A stretch of DNA of 6,100 nt, taken from Clostridiales bacterium UBA8960 (GTDB taxonomy: Bacteria > Bacillota > Clostridia > Peptostreptococcales > Acidaminobacteraceae). Below are positions 1-6,100 of the stretch, piece after piece. The stretch is from NCBI GenBank assembly GCA_003482695.1, contig DMYC01000379.1, positions 1 through 6,100 on the forward strand, read 5' to 3'. How positions within the stretch are numbered: position 1 is the first letter of the stretch; each line of letters opens with the position of its first letter. Position numbers and translations under genes: made by a program. Under the pieces are notes generated by a model, which saw only the letters and a list, made by a program, of their open reading frames with translations, did not search any database and had not been told where the DNA came from.

Positions 1-1445
1 CCTTTTGAAATTTGCACGTGCTGGTCAATCGGCAATCTGAGTATTTTCAGTTCGTCCGGTGATGCCACATGTGAAGTTTTACACTTGAGGCACAGCTTTT
101 TAACGAGGCGCTGGGCGATGATGCCCACGACAGAGGATGAAATCAGGTAGCTTTCTATACCCATGTCCACGAGACGCGAGATGGTGCTTGCCGTGTCGTT
201 GGTATGGATGGTGGAAAGTACCACGTGGCCTGTGATGGCGGCTCTGACGGCGATTTCCGCAGTCTCCGCGTCTCGAATCTCACCGACCATGATGATGTCA
301 GGGTCTTGACGTAAAATAGACCTAAGTCCGTTTGCGAACGTGAGGCCCGCTTTGACGTTAACCTGAACTTGATTGATGCCATCGAGTCTGTACTCTACTG
401 GATCTTCCACCGTGATGATGTTCTTTGATTCTCTATTGAGTTCTTTCAGCATCGCATAAAGCGTCGTCGTCTTACCACTGCCTGTCGGGCCGGTGACGAG
501 GATGATGCCTTCAGGGACTTTCATGATTTTATCGAGCTGCGTGAGGTTGTAGTCGGAAAAACCGAGGTCTTCCTTTCGCGTCACGAGCGCACTCCTGTCT
601 AGGATACGAATAACGACTTTCTCGCCGTAAACGGTAGGCAGGATCGAAATACGCATATCGATCGGGATGCCTTCAATAAGGGTTTCAACGCGGCCATCTT
701 GAGGGATGCGTTTTTCCGATATGTTCATTTTGCCTAGAATTTTTATACGTGTGACGATGGCGGAATGCGTCTGTTTCGTCGGCGCCATAACTTCCCTCAG
801 TTCGCCATCCACGCGGTATCTGATGCGCACGTTTTTCTCAAGCGGCTCAATATGGATGTCACTGGCTTTGCTTCTGACGGCTTGTGAGATGATGGTGTTG
901 ACGAGTCTGACCATCGGTGCATTTGTAACATCCGCATCCTCTTCCTCTATGTCATCATCCATATCACCCGCTTGTGACTGGAACTCTTCCACAGCGCGCT
1001 CCGCTTTTTCGGATGAGTCATAGTAGCGGTTGATGGCACGGGCGATATCTTGTTGTGCACTGATGACCACGTCGATTTCCATGCCGGTGGTTATCCGAAT
1101 ATCGTCCTTTGCGATGATATCAAGTGGGTCCACCATGGCGATGGTGATTCGGTTTTTCTCCATTTTAACCGGAATCGCCATATGTTTTCTCGCGAGAATC
1201 TCGCTGATGAGTTTAGGCAGTTTTGGATCGATGTAAATCGTGTTGATGTCTATAAAAGGAATTTGATATTGTTCTTCTAGGACTCTAAAAAGTTGATCCT
1301 CCGTGAGCCAGCCTTGCGCCATGAGTATCGCACCGAGTTTGTTGTTCGTGCCCTTTTGTAGACTAAGCGCCTTATATAATTGTTCTTCTGTGATGATGCC
1401 GTCTTTGACGAGGATATCACCGAGTCTCATTTTTGTTTTAGCCAT
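1..1445 (-). CDS. pilB: Type IV pilus assembly ATPase, PilB/GspE family, with c-di-GMP-binding MshEN domain (3' end outside window)
   Basis: This is the cytoplasmic hexameric motor ATPase that drives pilin polymerisation. The frame is open from the ATG at 1443-1445 to the window edge, giving 481 residues; the family is usually about 560, so roughly 80 residues are missing. Residues 7-30 and 36-59 are two MshEN motifs (RLG...Q and KLG...Q) with a five-residue spacer, the layout that binds c-di-GMP in MshE. An acidic linker (about 161-172) leads into the ATPase core. That core has Walker A GPTGSGKTT at 319-327, an Asp box around ITVEDPVEYRL (344-354), Walker B around DPDIIMVGEIRD with Glu389, and a His box GHVVLSTIHTND (406-417). 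C452xxC455 is the first half of the usual tetracysteine zinc site; the second half would lie outside. The start has only a weak ribosome binding site (GGATGG), and Met6 is an alternative with none. The gene lies downstream of a c-di-GMP riboswitch. GspE of a type II secretion system is the alternative; the riboswitch favours pili. Confidence 0.95.
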   Translation of the reverse strand, partial: MAKTKMRLGDILVKDGIITEEQLYKALSLQKGTNNKLGAILMAQGWLTEDQLFRVLEEQYQIPFIDINTIYIDPKLPKLISEILARKHMAIPVKMEKNRITIAMVDPLDIIAKDDIRITTGMEIDVVISAQQDIARAINRYYDSSEKAERAVEEFQSQAGDMDDDIEEEDADVTNAPMVRLVNTIISQAVRSKASDIHIEPLEKNVRIRYRVDGELREVMAPTKQTHSAIVTRIKILGKMNISEKRIPQDGRVETLIEGIPIDMRISILPTVYGEKVVIRILDRSALVTRKEDLGFSDYNLTQLDKIMKVPEGIILVTGPTGSGKTTTLYAMLKELNRESKNIITVEDPVEYRLDGINQVQVNVKAGLTFANGLRSILRQDPDIIMVGEIRDAETAEIAVRAAITGHVVLSTIHTNDTASTISRLVDMGIESYLISSSVVGIIAQRLVKKLCLKCKTSHVASPDELKILRLPIDQHVQISK

Positions 1446-1487
1446 TGATCTACCATCCGTTTTATGAAATGTAGTGCAGCCTTATAA

Positions 1488-1503
1488 CTATATTGTAATA
1501 TAG
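1488..1503. repeat. Perfect AT-rich palindrome in the pilB leader
   Basis: CTATATT and AATATAG form 7-base arms around a 2-base centre, 43 bases upstream of the pilB start codon. In RNA this is a weak AU hairpin with an effectively larger loop; in DNA it could be an operator half-site pair. It lies beyond the riboswitch terminator, so it would be present only in read-through transcripts. Its function is unknown. Confidence 0.5.
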
Positions 1504-1532
1504 AATAGTTGCCATGTACTTACTATATACCC

Positions 1533-1549
1533 TTTTGTCATTGACAAAA
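1533..1549. repeat. Perfect 17-base palindrome just after the riboswitch terminator
   Basis: TTTTGTCA and TGACAAAA are 8-base arms around a single central base. The palindrome begins 8 bases beyond the terminator U-tract (reading along the minus strand) and lies about 90 bases upstream of pilB. As RNA it could fold as a 6-bp stem with a 5-base loop; as DNA it has the symmetry of a dimeric regulator site. I cannot tell which, and chance is not excluded in AT-rich DNA. Confidence 0.5.
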
Positions 1550-1557
1550 ACAGATAT

Positions 1558-1585
1558 AAAAAAACTGCAGTTCATAAACTGCAGT
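1558..1585 (-). terminator. Rho-independent terminator of the c-di-GMP riboswitch
   Basis: Read on the minus strand, ACTGCAGTT and AACTGCAGT form a perfect 9-bp stem with a TATG loop. A run of seven U follows, the first of them being the last base of the stem. It sits immediately after the GEMM-I aptamer and about 113 bases before pilB, so it is most likely the expression platform that decides whether transcription continues into pilB. The 5' arm starts directly after the last P3 pairing, so the aptamer's closing helix and the terminator stem are probably competing structures. Confidence 0.85.
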
Positions 1586-1667
1586 AGAACCATCATAGCA
1601 CATGTGTCTTAGACTTCTGACTTTGCGTCCTGCACTTTCATACAGTTTGCCAAAGATATTTATATTT
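1586..1667 (-). ncRNA. c-di-GMP-I riboswitch aptamer (GEMM-I)
   Basis: The minus strand carries the GEMM-I hallmarks in order. GGCAAA (1646-1651) is followed by a 6-bp stem CTGTAT/GTGCAG closed by a GAAA tetraloop (1630-1645), then GACGCAAAGTC (1619-1629), in which the terminal GTC can pair with the leading GGC through one wobble. A second arm follows, with AGAA/UUCU at its base and UCUAAG facing UAUGA, which resembles the 11-nt receptor that docks the GAAA tetraloop. This matches the known fold in which c-di-GMP binds at the junction. The closing P1 helix is not obvious; the best candidate pairs AUAAA near the transcript start with UUUAU inside the terminator hairpin. The promoter is 7 bases upstream and the terminator directly downstream, so pilB is the controlled gene. 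Whether ligand turns expression on or off is not settled. Confidence 0.9.
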
Positions 1668-1673
1668 ATCTCG

Positions 1674-1702
1674 ATTATACACTATGAATATTCACTTGTA
1701 AA
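1674..1702 (-). promoter_or_regulatory. Sigma-A-type promoter for the riboswitch-pilB transcript
   Basis: On the minus strand, -35 TTTACA (1697-1702, five of six consensus bases) is separated by exactly 17 bases from a perfect -10 TATAAT (1674-1679). Transcription would start near 1667, immediately before the riboswitch aptamer, giving a leader of about 220 bases before pilB. The promoter lies 71 bases downstream of the pilD stop, so pilB has its own transcription start. Confidence 0.8.
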
Positions 1703-1773
1703 TGCAATATATCGCGTCCTAACATACATTTTCGTCAAAAAAACCACAAGGATTAGTGCCTCTTCCCACTTAC

Positions 1774-2574
1774 TTATCTGTATATAACTGTTAAAATGTC
1801 ATATCCATATAACATGGCGACCATACTGCCGATGACGATAAACGGCGCAAAGGGAATCATCGCCTCTTTCGGTCTCTTCAGTACGAAGATCCAAACGATT
1901 CCAAACAGCCCACCTAGGAAAAAAGCGATCCAGATGCTGAGGAGCGCATATCCCCATCCTAAAAAGAGTCCAATCACCGCATATATCTTTACATCACCCA
2001 TGCCAAGTCCACTGCGTTTGAATAGCACCACCGAAAAAAGCGCCATGAAGAGCATCAGTAGAAACGGTACGGCAAGCCCAAGCAGCGGTTCAAATAGACG
2101 CTCAGTGAAGTAAAATGGATAGCCACCCTCGCCAAACCACGCATAAAGCGCAGGCAAAATGCCGACCACAAGTCCGAACAACACCACTTTGTTGGGGATG
2201 ATCTGATGGTCGAGATCGATGAAAAACACCACCGTCATGATCGCCGAAAACAGCCACATGATGGGTGTCATCATGGCAAGTCCGAATCGGATAAAAACGA
2301 GGACAAATAGCAGCCCTTCAAGCGCTTCGACGAGCGGGTATCTAATCGAGATTTTCGATCCACAAGTGCGGCATTTCCCCTTTAAAAGCACCCAGCTTAA
2401 AATCGGAACGAGGTCTCTTGCCGTGAGCCTGCGTTCGCATGAACCACATCTGGACCTTGGCTTAACGATGCTCAGGCCAGCTGGTATCCTGTAAATACAG
2501 ACGTTTAGGAAAGACCCTATGGTCGCACCGAGTATGAAAACGATCGAATAGATATAAGCGGTTATAAAATCCAT
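1774..2574 (-). CDS. pilD: Type IV prepilin peptidase / N-methyltransferase
   Basis: This membrane aspartyl protease cleaves the leader of type IV prepilins and usually methylates the new N-terminal residue. The protein has 266 residues, normal for the family. After the first membrane helix, which contains GSFLNVCIYR (20-29), comes the cytoplasmic domain with the zinc-binding pair C43xxC46 and C68xxC71; its presence marks the bifunctional form. The catalytic aspartates are D120 in FIDLDHQIIPN (118-128) and D194 in GLGMGDVK (189-196), followed by further hydrophobic helices. The ATG at 2572-2574 is preceded by a very strong ribosome binding site, GGGGAGGT, seven bases away. Terminators or separate promoters appear on both sides, so the gene may be transcribed alone rather than under the pilB riboswitch. 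It could equally process type II secretion pseudopilins; no pilin gene is in the window. Confidence 0.96.
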   Translation of the reverse strand: MDFITAYIYSIVFILGATIGSFLNVCIYRIPAGLSIVKPRSRCGSCERRLTARDLVPILSWVLLKGKCRTCGSKISIRYPLVEALEGLLFVLVFIRFGLAMMTPIMWLFSAIMTVVFFIDLDHQIIPNKVVLFGLVVGILPALYAWFGEGGYPFYFTERLFEPLLGLAVPFLLMLFMALFSVVLFKRSGLGMGDVKIYAVIGLFLGWGYALLSIWIAFFLGGLFGIVWIFVLKRPKEAMIPFAPFIVIGSMVAMLYGYDILTVIYR

Positions 2575-2603
2575 ACTGTGACCTCCCCTGACTGGCTATC
2601 GCT

Positions 2604-2632
2604 ATCGTACCACATGGAAAAACGCCTTGCAA
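2604..2632 (-). promoter_or_regulatory. Candidate pilD promoter overlapping the upstream terminator
   Basis: On the minus strand, TTGCAA (2627-2632) lies 17 bases from TACGAT (2604-2609), which has a TGG extended -10 element in front. Each hexamer matches four of six consensus bases. The -35 falls inside the hairpin that ends the regulator gene, and transcription would start around 2597, leaving a leader of about 20 bases with the strong pilD ribosome binding site. The call is weak, but pilD needs some source of transcription after that terminator. Confidence 0.35.
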
Positions 2633-2644
2633 GATGCTAGGCGT
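2618..2644 (-). terminator. Rho-independent terminator after the HD-GYP regulator gene
   Basis: On the minus strand, ACGCCT and AGGCGT form a 6-bp GC-rich stem, extended inward by two more G-C pairs after a T-T mismatch, with an AT-rich loop. The stem ends in five U (one of them its last base). It starts 8 bases after the stop codon of the response regulator gene and separates the two-component operon from pilD. The short U-tract may allow some read-through. Confidence 0.7.
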
Positions 2645-2652
2645 ATTCTTCT

Positions 2653-4161
2653 TTACCCTTTCGTGATATGTTCTAGATTTTCTATAAACACCGCCACCAG
2701 CTCAGGATCGAAATGTCGTCCACTTTGGTCTTCGATGTACCTGAGTGCGTCGAGCTCGGGGGCTGCGTCTTTATAGACGCGCTGGTGCGTCATGGCGTCG
2801 AAAACATCCAAAATGGCCAACATGCGTGCAAGTTTCGGGATGTTTTCACCTGAAAGCCCATCCGGGTAACCCGAGCCGTCATATTTTTCATGATGGTTCA
2901 GCGCGATATCGGATGCCAGTTTTATGATTTCAAGATCCGACCTTGAGAGGATTTTATGTCCAATGACGGTATGCTTCATGATGACTTTAAACTCCTCAGG
3001 CGTCAGCTTGCCCGGTTTTTTGAGGATCGAATCCGGTATGCCGATTTTGCCCACATCATGGAGCGTGCTCCCCACTTTGATCATCTCCGCTTCCATATGC
3101 GGATAGCCGACGAGCTTAGCGAAACGATACATCATTTCCGACATGCGGTTGACGTGATTGGATGTTTCGTCGAAATGCTTTTCAACCACTTCACCGAGTG
3201 TGATGATGATTTCCCTTTGCGTTTCGTAGATCATGTTGTTGAGTATATAGTTGTCCAGTGCGACTGAGTAATTGGTGAGGAACAATTTAATCAGTTCCAC
3301 ATCAAACACTTTATGGGGGTCCTCTATGAGGATGATGTTCTTTTGATCGCTTGAACCCGAGCTGCGTATGATGTACCAATCGTCGATAATTTCCATTTGC
3401 TTATCAGAATCATTATTGGTCAGCAGTTCGTGGATCGCCGCCAGATGATTAACCTCTAAAATAGGTGTGCCAATCATCTTTTCGTACTTTCCGGTAGCCG
3501 CCACGATCACAAGTTGCTCGCTTTTTTCAAGCGCCACAAACCCGCTCACGTCCCTAAGGTAAATCAGGTCGGTGCCTTCTTCGTAGAAGTTGCTGAGCTC
3601 GGTCAAAATGCTGTTCAGAAACGCATGATAGGACTCTTTCTTAAAAATGTTCGAACTCGATTCTATAATTTTCTCAAGCCCTTTTTTATGAAGCTCTATG
3701 CGTTTTAAATCGGAGTAGCCGCGCAGTGCCGTGTACATGATGGTATAGAGCCTGCTCACGGTGATTTCTGTTTTGAGACGGTAGTCATTGATATCATACT
3801 CCCGAATGACGGTTTCTTCTGGGGCTTCTCCCGGTTGACCCGTTCTTAGGACGATGCGGACCACCCTGTTCTGAAGCGTTTCCCTTATGAACTCGACGAC
3901 TTTAAGCCCTGCATGCGACTCTTCCATGACGACATCCAAAAAAAGGATGGCGATGTCCGGTTCGCTGGCCATCAGCGCCTTTGTTTCCTCGCCTGAGTAC
4001 GTGTCGAAGAATAGTAGCCCCTTATTTTCAAACGTGAAATCCTTTAGGACCATTTTCGTGATGGCGTGTACTTCGGGGTCATCGTCGGCGATCAAGATTT
4101 TGAAGGTGCCTCGAGAATGGTTTGGCCTCGTTTCATTTGGTTTTAAGAAGTCAAATGCCAT
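2653..4161 (-). CDS. Response regulator with REC, DUF3369-like and HD-GYP domains; probable c-di-GMP phosphodiesterase
   Basis: The 502-residue protein is cytoplasmic. The receiver domain (about 20-145) has acidic residues D26-D28, phosphoacceptor D76 in FLDVVM, T107 and K130. A middle region (about 150-315) has the position and length of DUF3369, known from REC-DUF3369-HD-GYP regulators. The C-terminal HD-GYP domain (about 315-500) keeps the metal-site and signature residues: H336, the HD pair H368-D369 in LHDVGKIGIPD, H397, H423-H424, GYP at 431-433 and D452. Intact HD-GYP domains hydrolyse c-di-GMP to pGpG or GMP, so an active enzyme is expected. The usual RPY after the core is RVY here, probably harmless. 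The ATG at 4159-4161 has ribosome binding site AAAGGAG six bases upstream, overlapping the kinase stop codon. The 12-base spacing points to co-transcription with the kinase, its likely phosphodonor. Confidence 0.94.
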   Translation of the reverse strand: MAFDFLKPNETRPNHSRGTFKILIADDDPEVHAITKMVLKDFTFENKGLLFFDTYSGEETKALMASEPDIAILFLDVVMEESHAGLKVVEFIRETLQNRVVRIVLRTGQPGEAPEETVIREYDINDYRLKTEITVSRLYTIMYTALRGYSDLKRIELHKKGLEKIIESSSNIFKKESYHAFLNSILTELSNFYEEGTDLIYLRDVSGFVALEKSEQLVIVAATGKYEKMIGTPILEVNHLAAIHELLTNNDSDKQMEIIDDWYIIRSSGSSDQKNIILIEDPHKVFDVELIKLFLTNYSVALDNYILNNMIYETQREIIITLGEVVEKHFDETSNHVNRMSEMMYRFAKLVGYPHMEAEMIKVGSTLHDVGKIGIPDSILKKPGKLTPEEFKVIMKHTVIGHKILSRSDLEIIKLASDIALNHHEKYDGSGYPDGLSGENIPKLARMLAILDVFDAMTHQRVYKDAAPELDALRYIEDQSGRHFDPELVAVFIENLEHITKG

Positions 4162-4173
4162 AGGGTGCTCCTT

Positions 4174-6100
4174 TCACTGCTTTTCTGCAGTGCTGAATTC
4201 TATTTCAAATCGCGTCCCCTTCGAAGGGACACTGGTACATTTGATGCGGCCTTCCAGTTGGCCGGTTACGATGTTATAGACGATGTTGAGGCCAAGGCCA
4301 CTGCCGCCACTGCCTCGATTCGTGGTAAAGAACGGTTCGTAAATGCGCTCTACGACTTCAGCTGGCATGCCTTTGCCATCGTCTTCAAAAACGATTTGAG
4401 CGACGTCCTCCGTTTTACTCACACTTATTTTGATAGTACCCCAACCACCCGGATCATAAGCATGATTCAGCGCGTTCATGATCAAATTTGTCAAGATTTG
4501 CGAGAGTGCACCCGGGTATGTGGATAATGTTAAATCCTCAGGACAATCCACGTTAAAACTGATTGCTCGGTTTTTGTATTCGTGTTTAAGCGACAGCATG
4601 ACCATATCGATGTACTGACGTACGTTGAACGTCTCGAGTTCTTCAATATTTTGCCTAACCGCTATTTCCTTAAAACTCTTAACGAGGGCTACCGCGCGGT
4701 TTAGGTTCGCGTTCAGAATCGCCGTCGTCTCGTCGATTTTATCGAGGTGTGCGTTTAGCCCCACTAAGGTTAGTTCACCGGATGCCAGAAGCCGCCGCGT
4801 TTCCTTGCTCTCTTTTTCGAGATATGAGTTGGCAAGCACCGATACCCCTAAAGGCGTGTTGATTTCATGCGAAACGCCGGATACCAAATGGCCAAGTGAA
4901 GCCAATTTTTCCTTCTCTATAAGCTCGCTGAGTACATTGCTGAGTGCTTCGTTTTTTGCGTCGACAATACTTTCCAGTTTCCGCTTCTCATTTTCAAATA
5001 TGCGCCGAAGCGATGCTTGCGTGTTAATCAGTTCCGTGATTTCGGTTTGTGTGCCCAAGACTTGCTTAAGCCCTCCGAATTCATCGAGTTGTGGAATCCA
5101 GGTGATTTTGAAGTAGCGGATATTGATGTTCACATCGGTTGCTCTGTAGTTGAACGTGACTTTCTCGTGGCGCTCTTTGACGTACTTGAACTTCTGCCTG
5201 ATCATTTCTTCCTGACCATCTTTAGCTGCTAGAACCATCATGCTTCTGCCCATCATGCGGTTTCTATCGCGCTCAAGCAGTTGCTCAAACGCTCTGTTGA
5301 TGGATGTGATTTTGCCCTCTGCATCAAGGCTATAGATGATTTCATCCACGTTTTCCACGAGGTCCCTATAAAGCGACTGCCTAACTTCCAGTTCGGTATT
5401 AAGTGCGCTGAGCTCGTCGATATAGGCGTTGATTTCCTCTGTCTTTTTATTGAACACATCGATGATGCGCCGCATCTCAAGCGTGTTGAAAAGGGGTGCC
5501 TCAGCTTCTAAAAATTGTCCGTTTCCCCGCCAAACGGAGAGTTTCTCCGAAAAGACCACCAGTGGTCTTGTGATGTTTCGATCATAAAATAGGACTTTGA
5601 TGATGACGAAGATTGAAAAGGCGGCGATGAAAATCGGGAACGATGTCCCGAGCAAATTGAAAATTCGCGATACCCGGGCAAAAGGCACGAGTAGAATCAT
5701 ATCGTTGCCAAGCCTTTGCATTTTTTCTCTTATGACGATATACGTTTCGTCCCCAAATATTTGATAACCCGCCAAATCCGGTGCGATCTCAAACGGAAGC
5801 GTTTGGGAGGTGCTTGATAGGACATAGCCTGCGCCTGAGGTGATGGTGATGGATATGCCTCTTGCCGATGCGATGGTTGCCATCAGTTCATTGATCCGGT
5901 CCAGACTTAATCTGCCGATGAGGTAATGGTCATCACCATGGTAAGCGATGTACGAGCTGATCGTATCGCGCTCCGGTGACCTTATCATGGGCGACTGCTT
6001 CGTTTCCCCTACTTCTAGGGTTTTAAGAAACCCTGCGATTTCACCTTGACCGAGGTTATACCCCTCAAAGATGATGCTTCGGTTTTCTTTTTTATGAATT
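4174..6100 (-). CDS. Membrane sensor histidine kinase with Cache-like, HAMP-like, PAS and HisKA/HATPase domains (5' end outside window)
   Basis: The frame is open to the window edge, giving 641 visible residues; the start codon and probably a first membrane helix lie beyond 6100. The ATG at 5986-5988 is internal, because in-frame sensor sequence continues upstream of it. Numbering from that Met as 1, an extracytoplasmic Cache-like sensor region runs to about 110, a membrane helix spans 117-135, and a HAMP-like linker with ITRPL (139-143) and a coiled coil follows. A PAS domain (about 207-320) and a second coiled coil lead to the dimerisation domain with phospho-accepting H374 in SHEINTPLG. 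The ATPase domain has its N box around NLIMNALNHA (501-510), the G1 motif DDGKGM (536-541) and the glycine-rich GSGLGL (562-567). All catalytic motifs are present. It should autophosphorylate in response to an external ligand and pass phosphate to the HD-GYP regulator encoded 12 bases downstream. The ligand cannot be read from sequence. Confidence 0.94.
   Translation of the reverse strand, partial: IHKKENRSIIFEGYNLGQGEIAGFLKTLEVGETKQSPMIRSPERDTISSYIAYHGDDHYLIGRLSLDRINELMATIASARGISITITSGAGYVLSSTSQTLPFEIAPDLAGYQIFGDETYIVIREKMQRLGNDMILLVPFARVSRIFNLLGTSFPIFIAAFSIFVIIKVLFYDRNITRPLVVFSEKLSVWRGNGQFLEAEAPLFNTLEMRRIIDVFNKKTEEINAYIDELSALNTELEVRQSLYRDLVENVDEIIYSLDAEGKITSINRAFEQLLERDRNRMMGRSMMVLAAKDGQEEMIRQKFKYVKERHEKVTFNYRATDVNINIRYFKITWIPQLDEFGGLKQVLGTQTEITELINTQASLRRIFENEKRKLESIVDAKNEALSNVLSELIEKEKLASLGHLVSGVSHEINTPLGVSVLANSYLEKESKETRRLLASGELTLVGLNAHLDKIDETTAILNANLNRAVALVKSFKEIAVRQNIEELETFNVRQYIDMVMLSLKHEYKNRAISFNVDCPEDLTLSTYPGALSQILTNLIMNALNHAYDPGGWGTIKISVSKTEDVAQIVFEDDGKGMPAEVVERIYEPFFTTNRGSGGSGLGLNIVYNIVTGQLEGRIKCTSVPSKGTRFEIEFSTAEKQ

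Noticed and set aside
155..382. A minus-strand 75-codon frame inside pilB and a similar one at 5253-5480 inside the kinase gene.
   Set aside because: Both are out-of-frame shadows of well-supported coding sequence on the same strand; neither shows a recognisable domain.
1462..1515. A 17-codon minus-strand reading frame (M A T I L Y ...) ending 16 bases before pilB, a possible leader peptide.
   Set aside because: The only purine-rich stretch before its ATG (AAAAGGG) is 14 bases away, too far for a normal ribosome binding site, and the frame runs through the AT-rich palindrome. Nothing in its composition suggests coding.
1541..1546. TTGACA on the plus strand, a perfect -35 hexamer.
   Set aside because: No -10-like hexamer lies 16-18 bases downstream, and no plus-strand gene follows. 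It is part of the 17-base palindrome.
1737..1762. A run of seven U on the minus strand after a CAC...GUG stem, a possible pilD terminator.
   Set aside because: Only three canonical pairs flank a G-G mismatch, and the rest relies on A-U and G-U pairs with the U-tract itself. Too weak to call, though pilD otherwise has no terminator before the pilB promoter.
3887..5116. Long plus-strand reading frames (for example 3887-4279, 4165-4527 and 4625-5116), and similar ones over pilB and pilD.
   Set aside because: They lie antisense to genes with complete catalytic motifs, have unlikely serine- and phenylalanine-rich compositions, and show no family motifs or ribosome binding sites.
5986..5988. An ATG that could be taken as the start of the histidine kinase.
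   Set aside because: The same frame continues without a stop for 37 more codons to the window edge with sensor-like sequence, and starting here would leave the sensor without its N-terminal part.

Overview
The window reads entirely on the minus strand. It carries four protein genes and one riboswitch, and together they look like part of a type IV pilus locus under cyclic di-GMP (c-di-GMP) control. In transcription order, from high to low coordinates, it holds: (1) a membrane histidine kinase whose N-terminus lies beyond position 6100; (2) 12 bases on, a response regulator with REC, DUF3369-like and HD-GYP domains, ending in a hairpin terminator; (3) a prepilin peptidase (pilD) with a strong ribosome binding site; (4) a 328-base intergenic stretch with a sigma-A-type promoter, a c-di-GMP-I (GEMM-I) riboswitch, a rho-independent terminator and two perfect palindromes; (5) a PilB/GspE assembly ATPase that runs off the window at position 1.

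The organism is probably a Firmicute-like bacterium, plausibly a clostridial anaerobe. The support is strong AG-rich ribosome binding sites, AT-rich sigma-A promoter elements beside genes of roughly middling GC, U-tract terminators and a GEMM-I riboswitch serving a pilus gene. TGA is used as a normal stop codon, so it is not a mycoplasma-type code. GEMM-I riboswitches and type IV pili also occur in Proteobacteria, so the assignment is tentative.

The genes fit one circuit. The kinase would sense an extracellular signal through a Cache-like domain and phosphorylate the REC domain of the HD-GYP protein, which would hydrolyse c-di-GMP. The c-di-GMP level would then be read twice at the pilus motor: in RNA by the riboswitch and its terminator, and in protein by the PilB N-terminus. 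That N-terminus has two 24-residue MshEN motifs separated by exactly five residues, the known c-di-GMP-binding arrangement. The families are known. The unusual point is that c-di-GMP breakdown, RNA sensing and protein sensing sit within 6 kb. The kinase-regulator partnership and the riboswitch polarity are inferences. I saw no mobile element, CRISPR array, tRNA or rRNA, and no convincing plus-strand gene.
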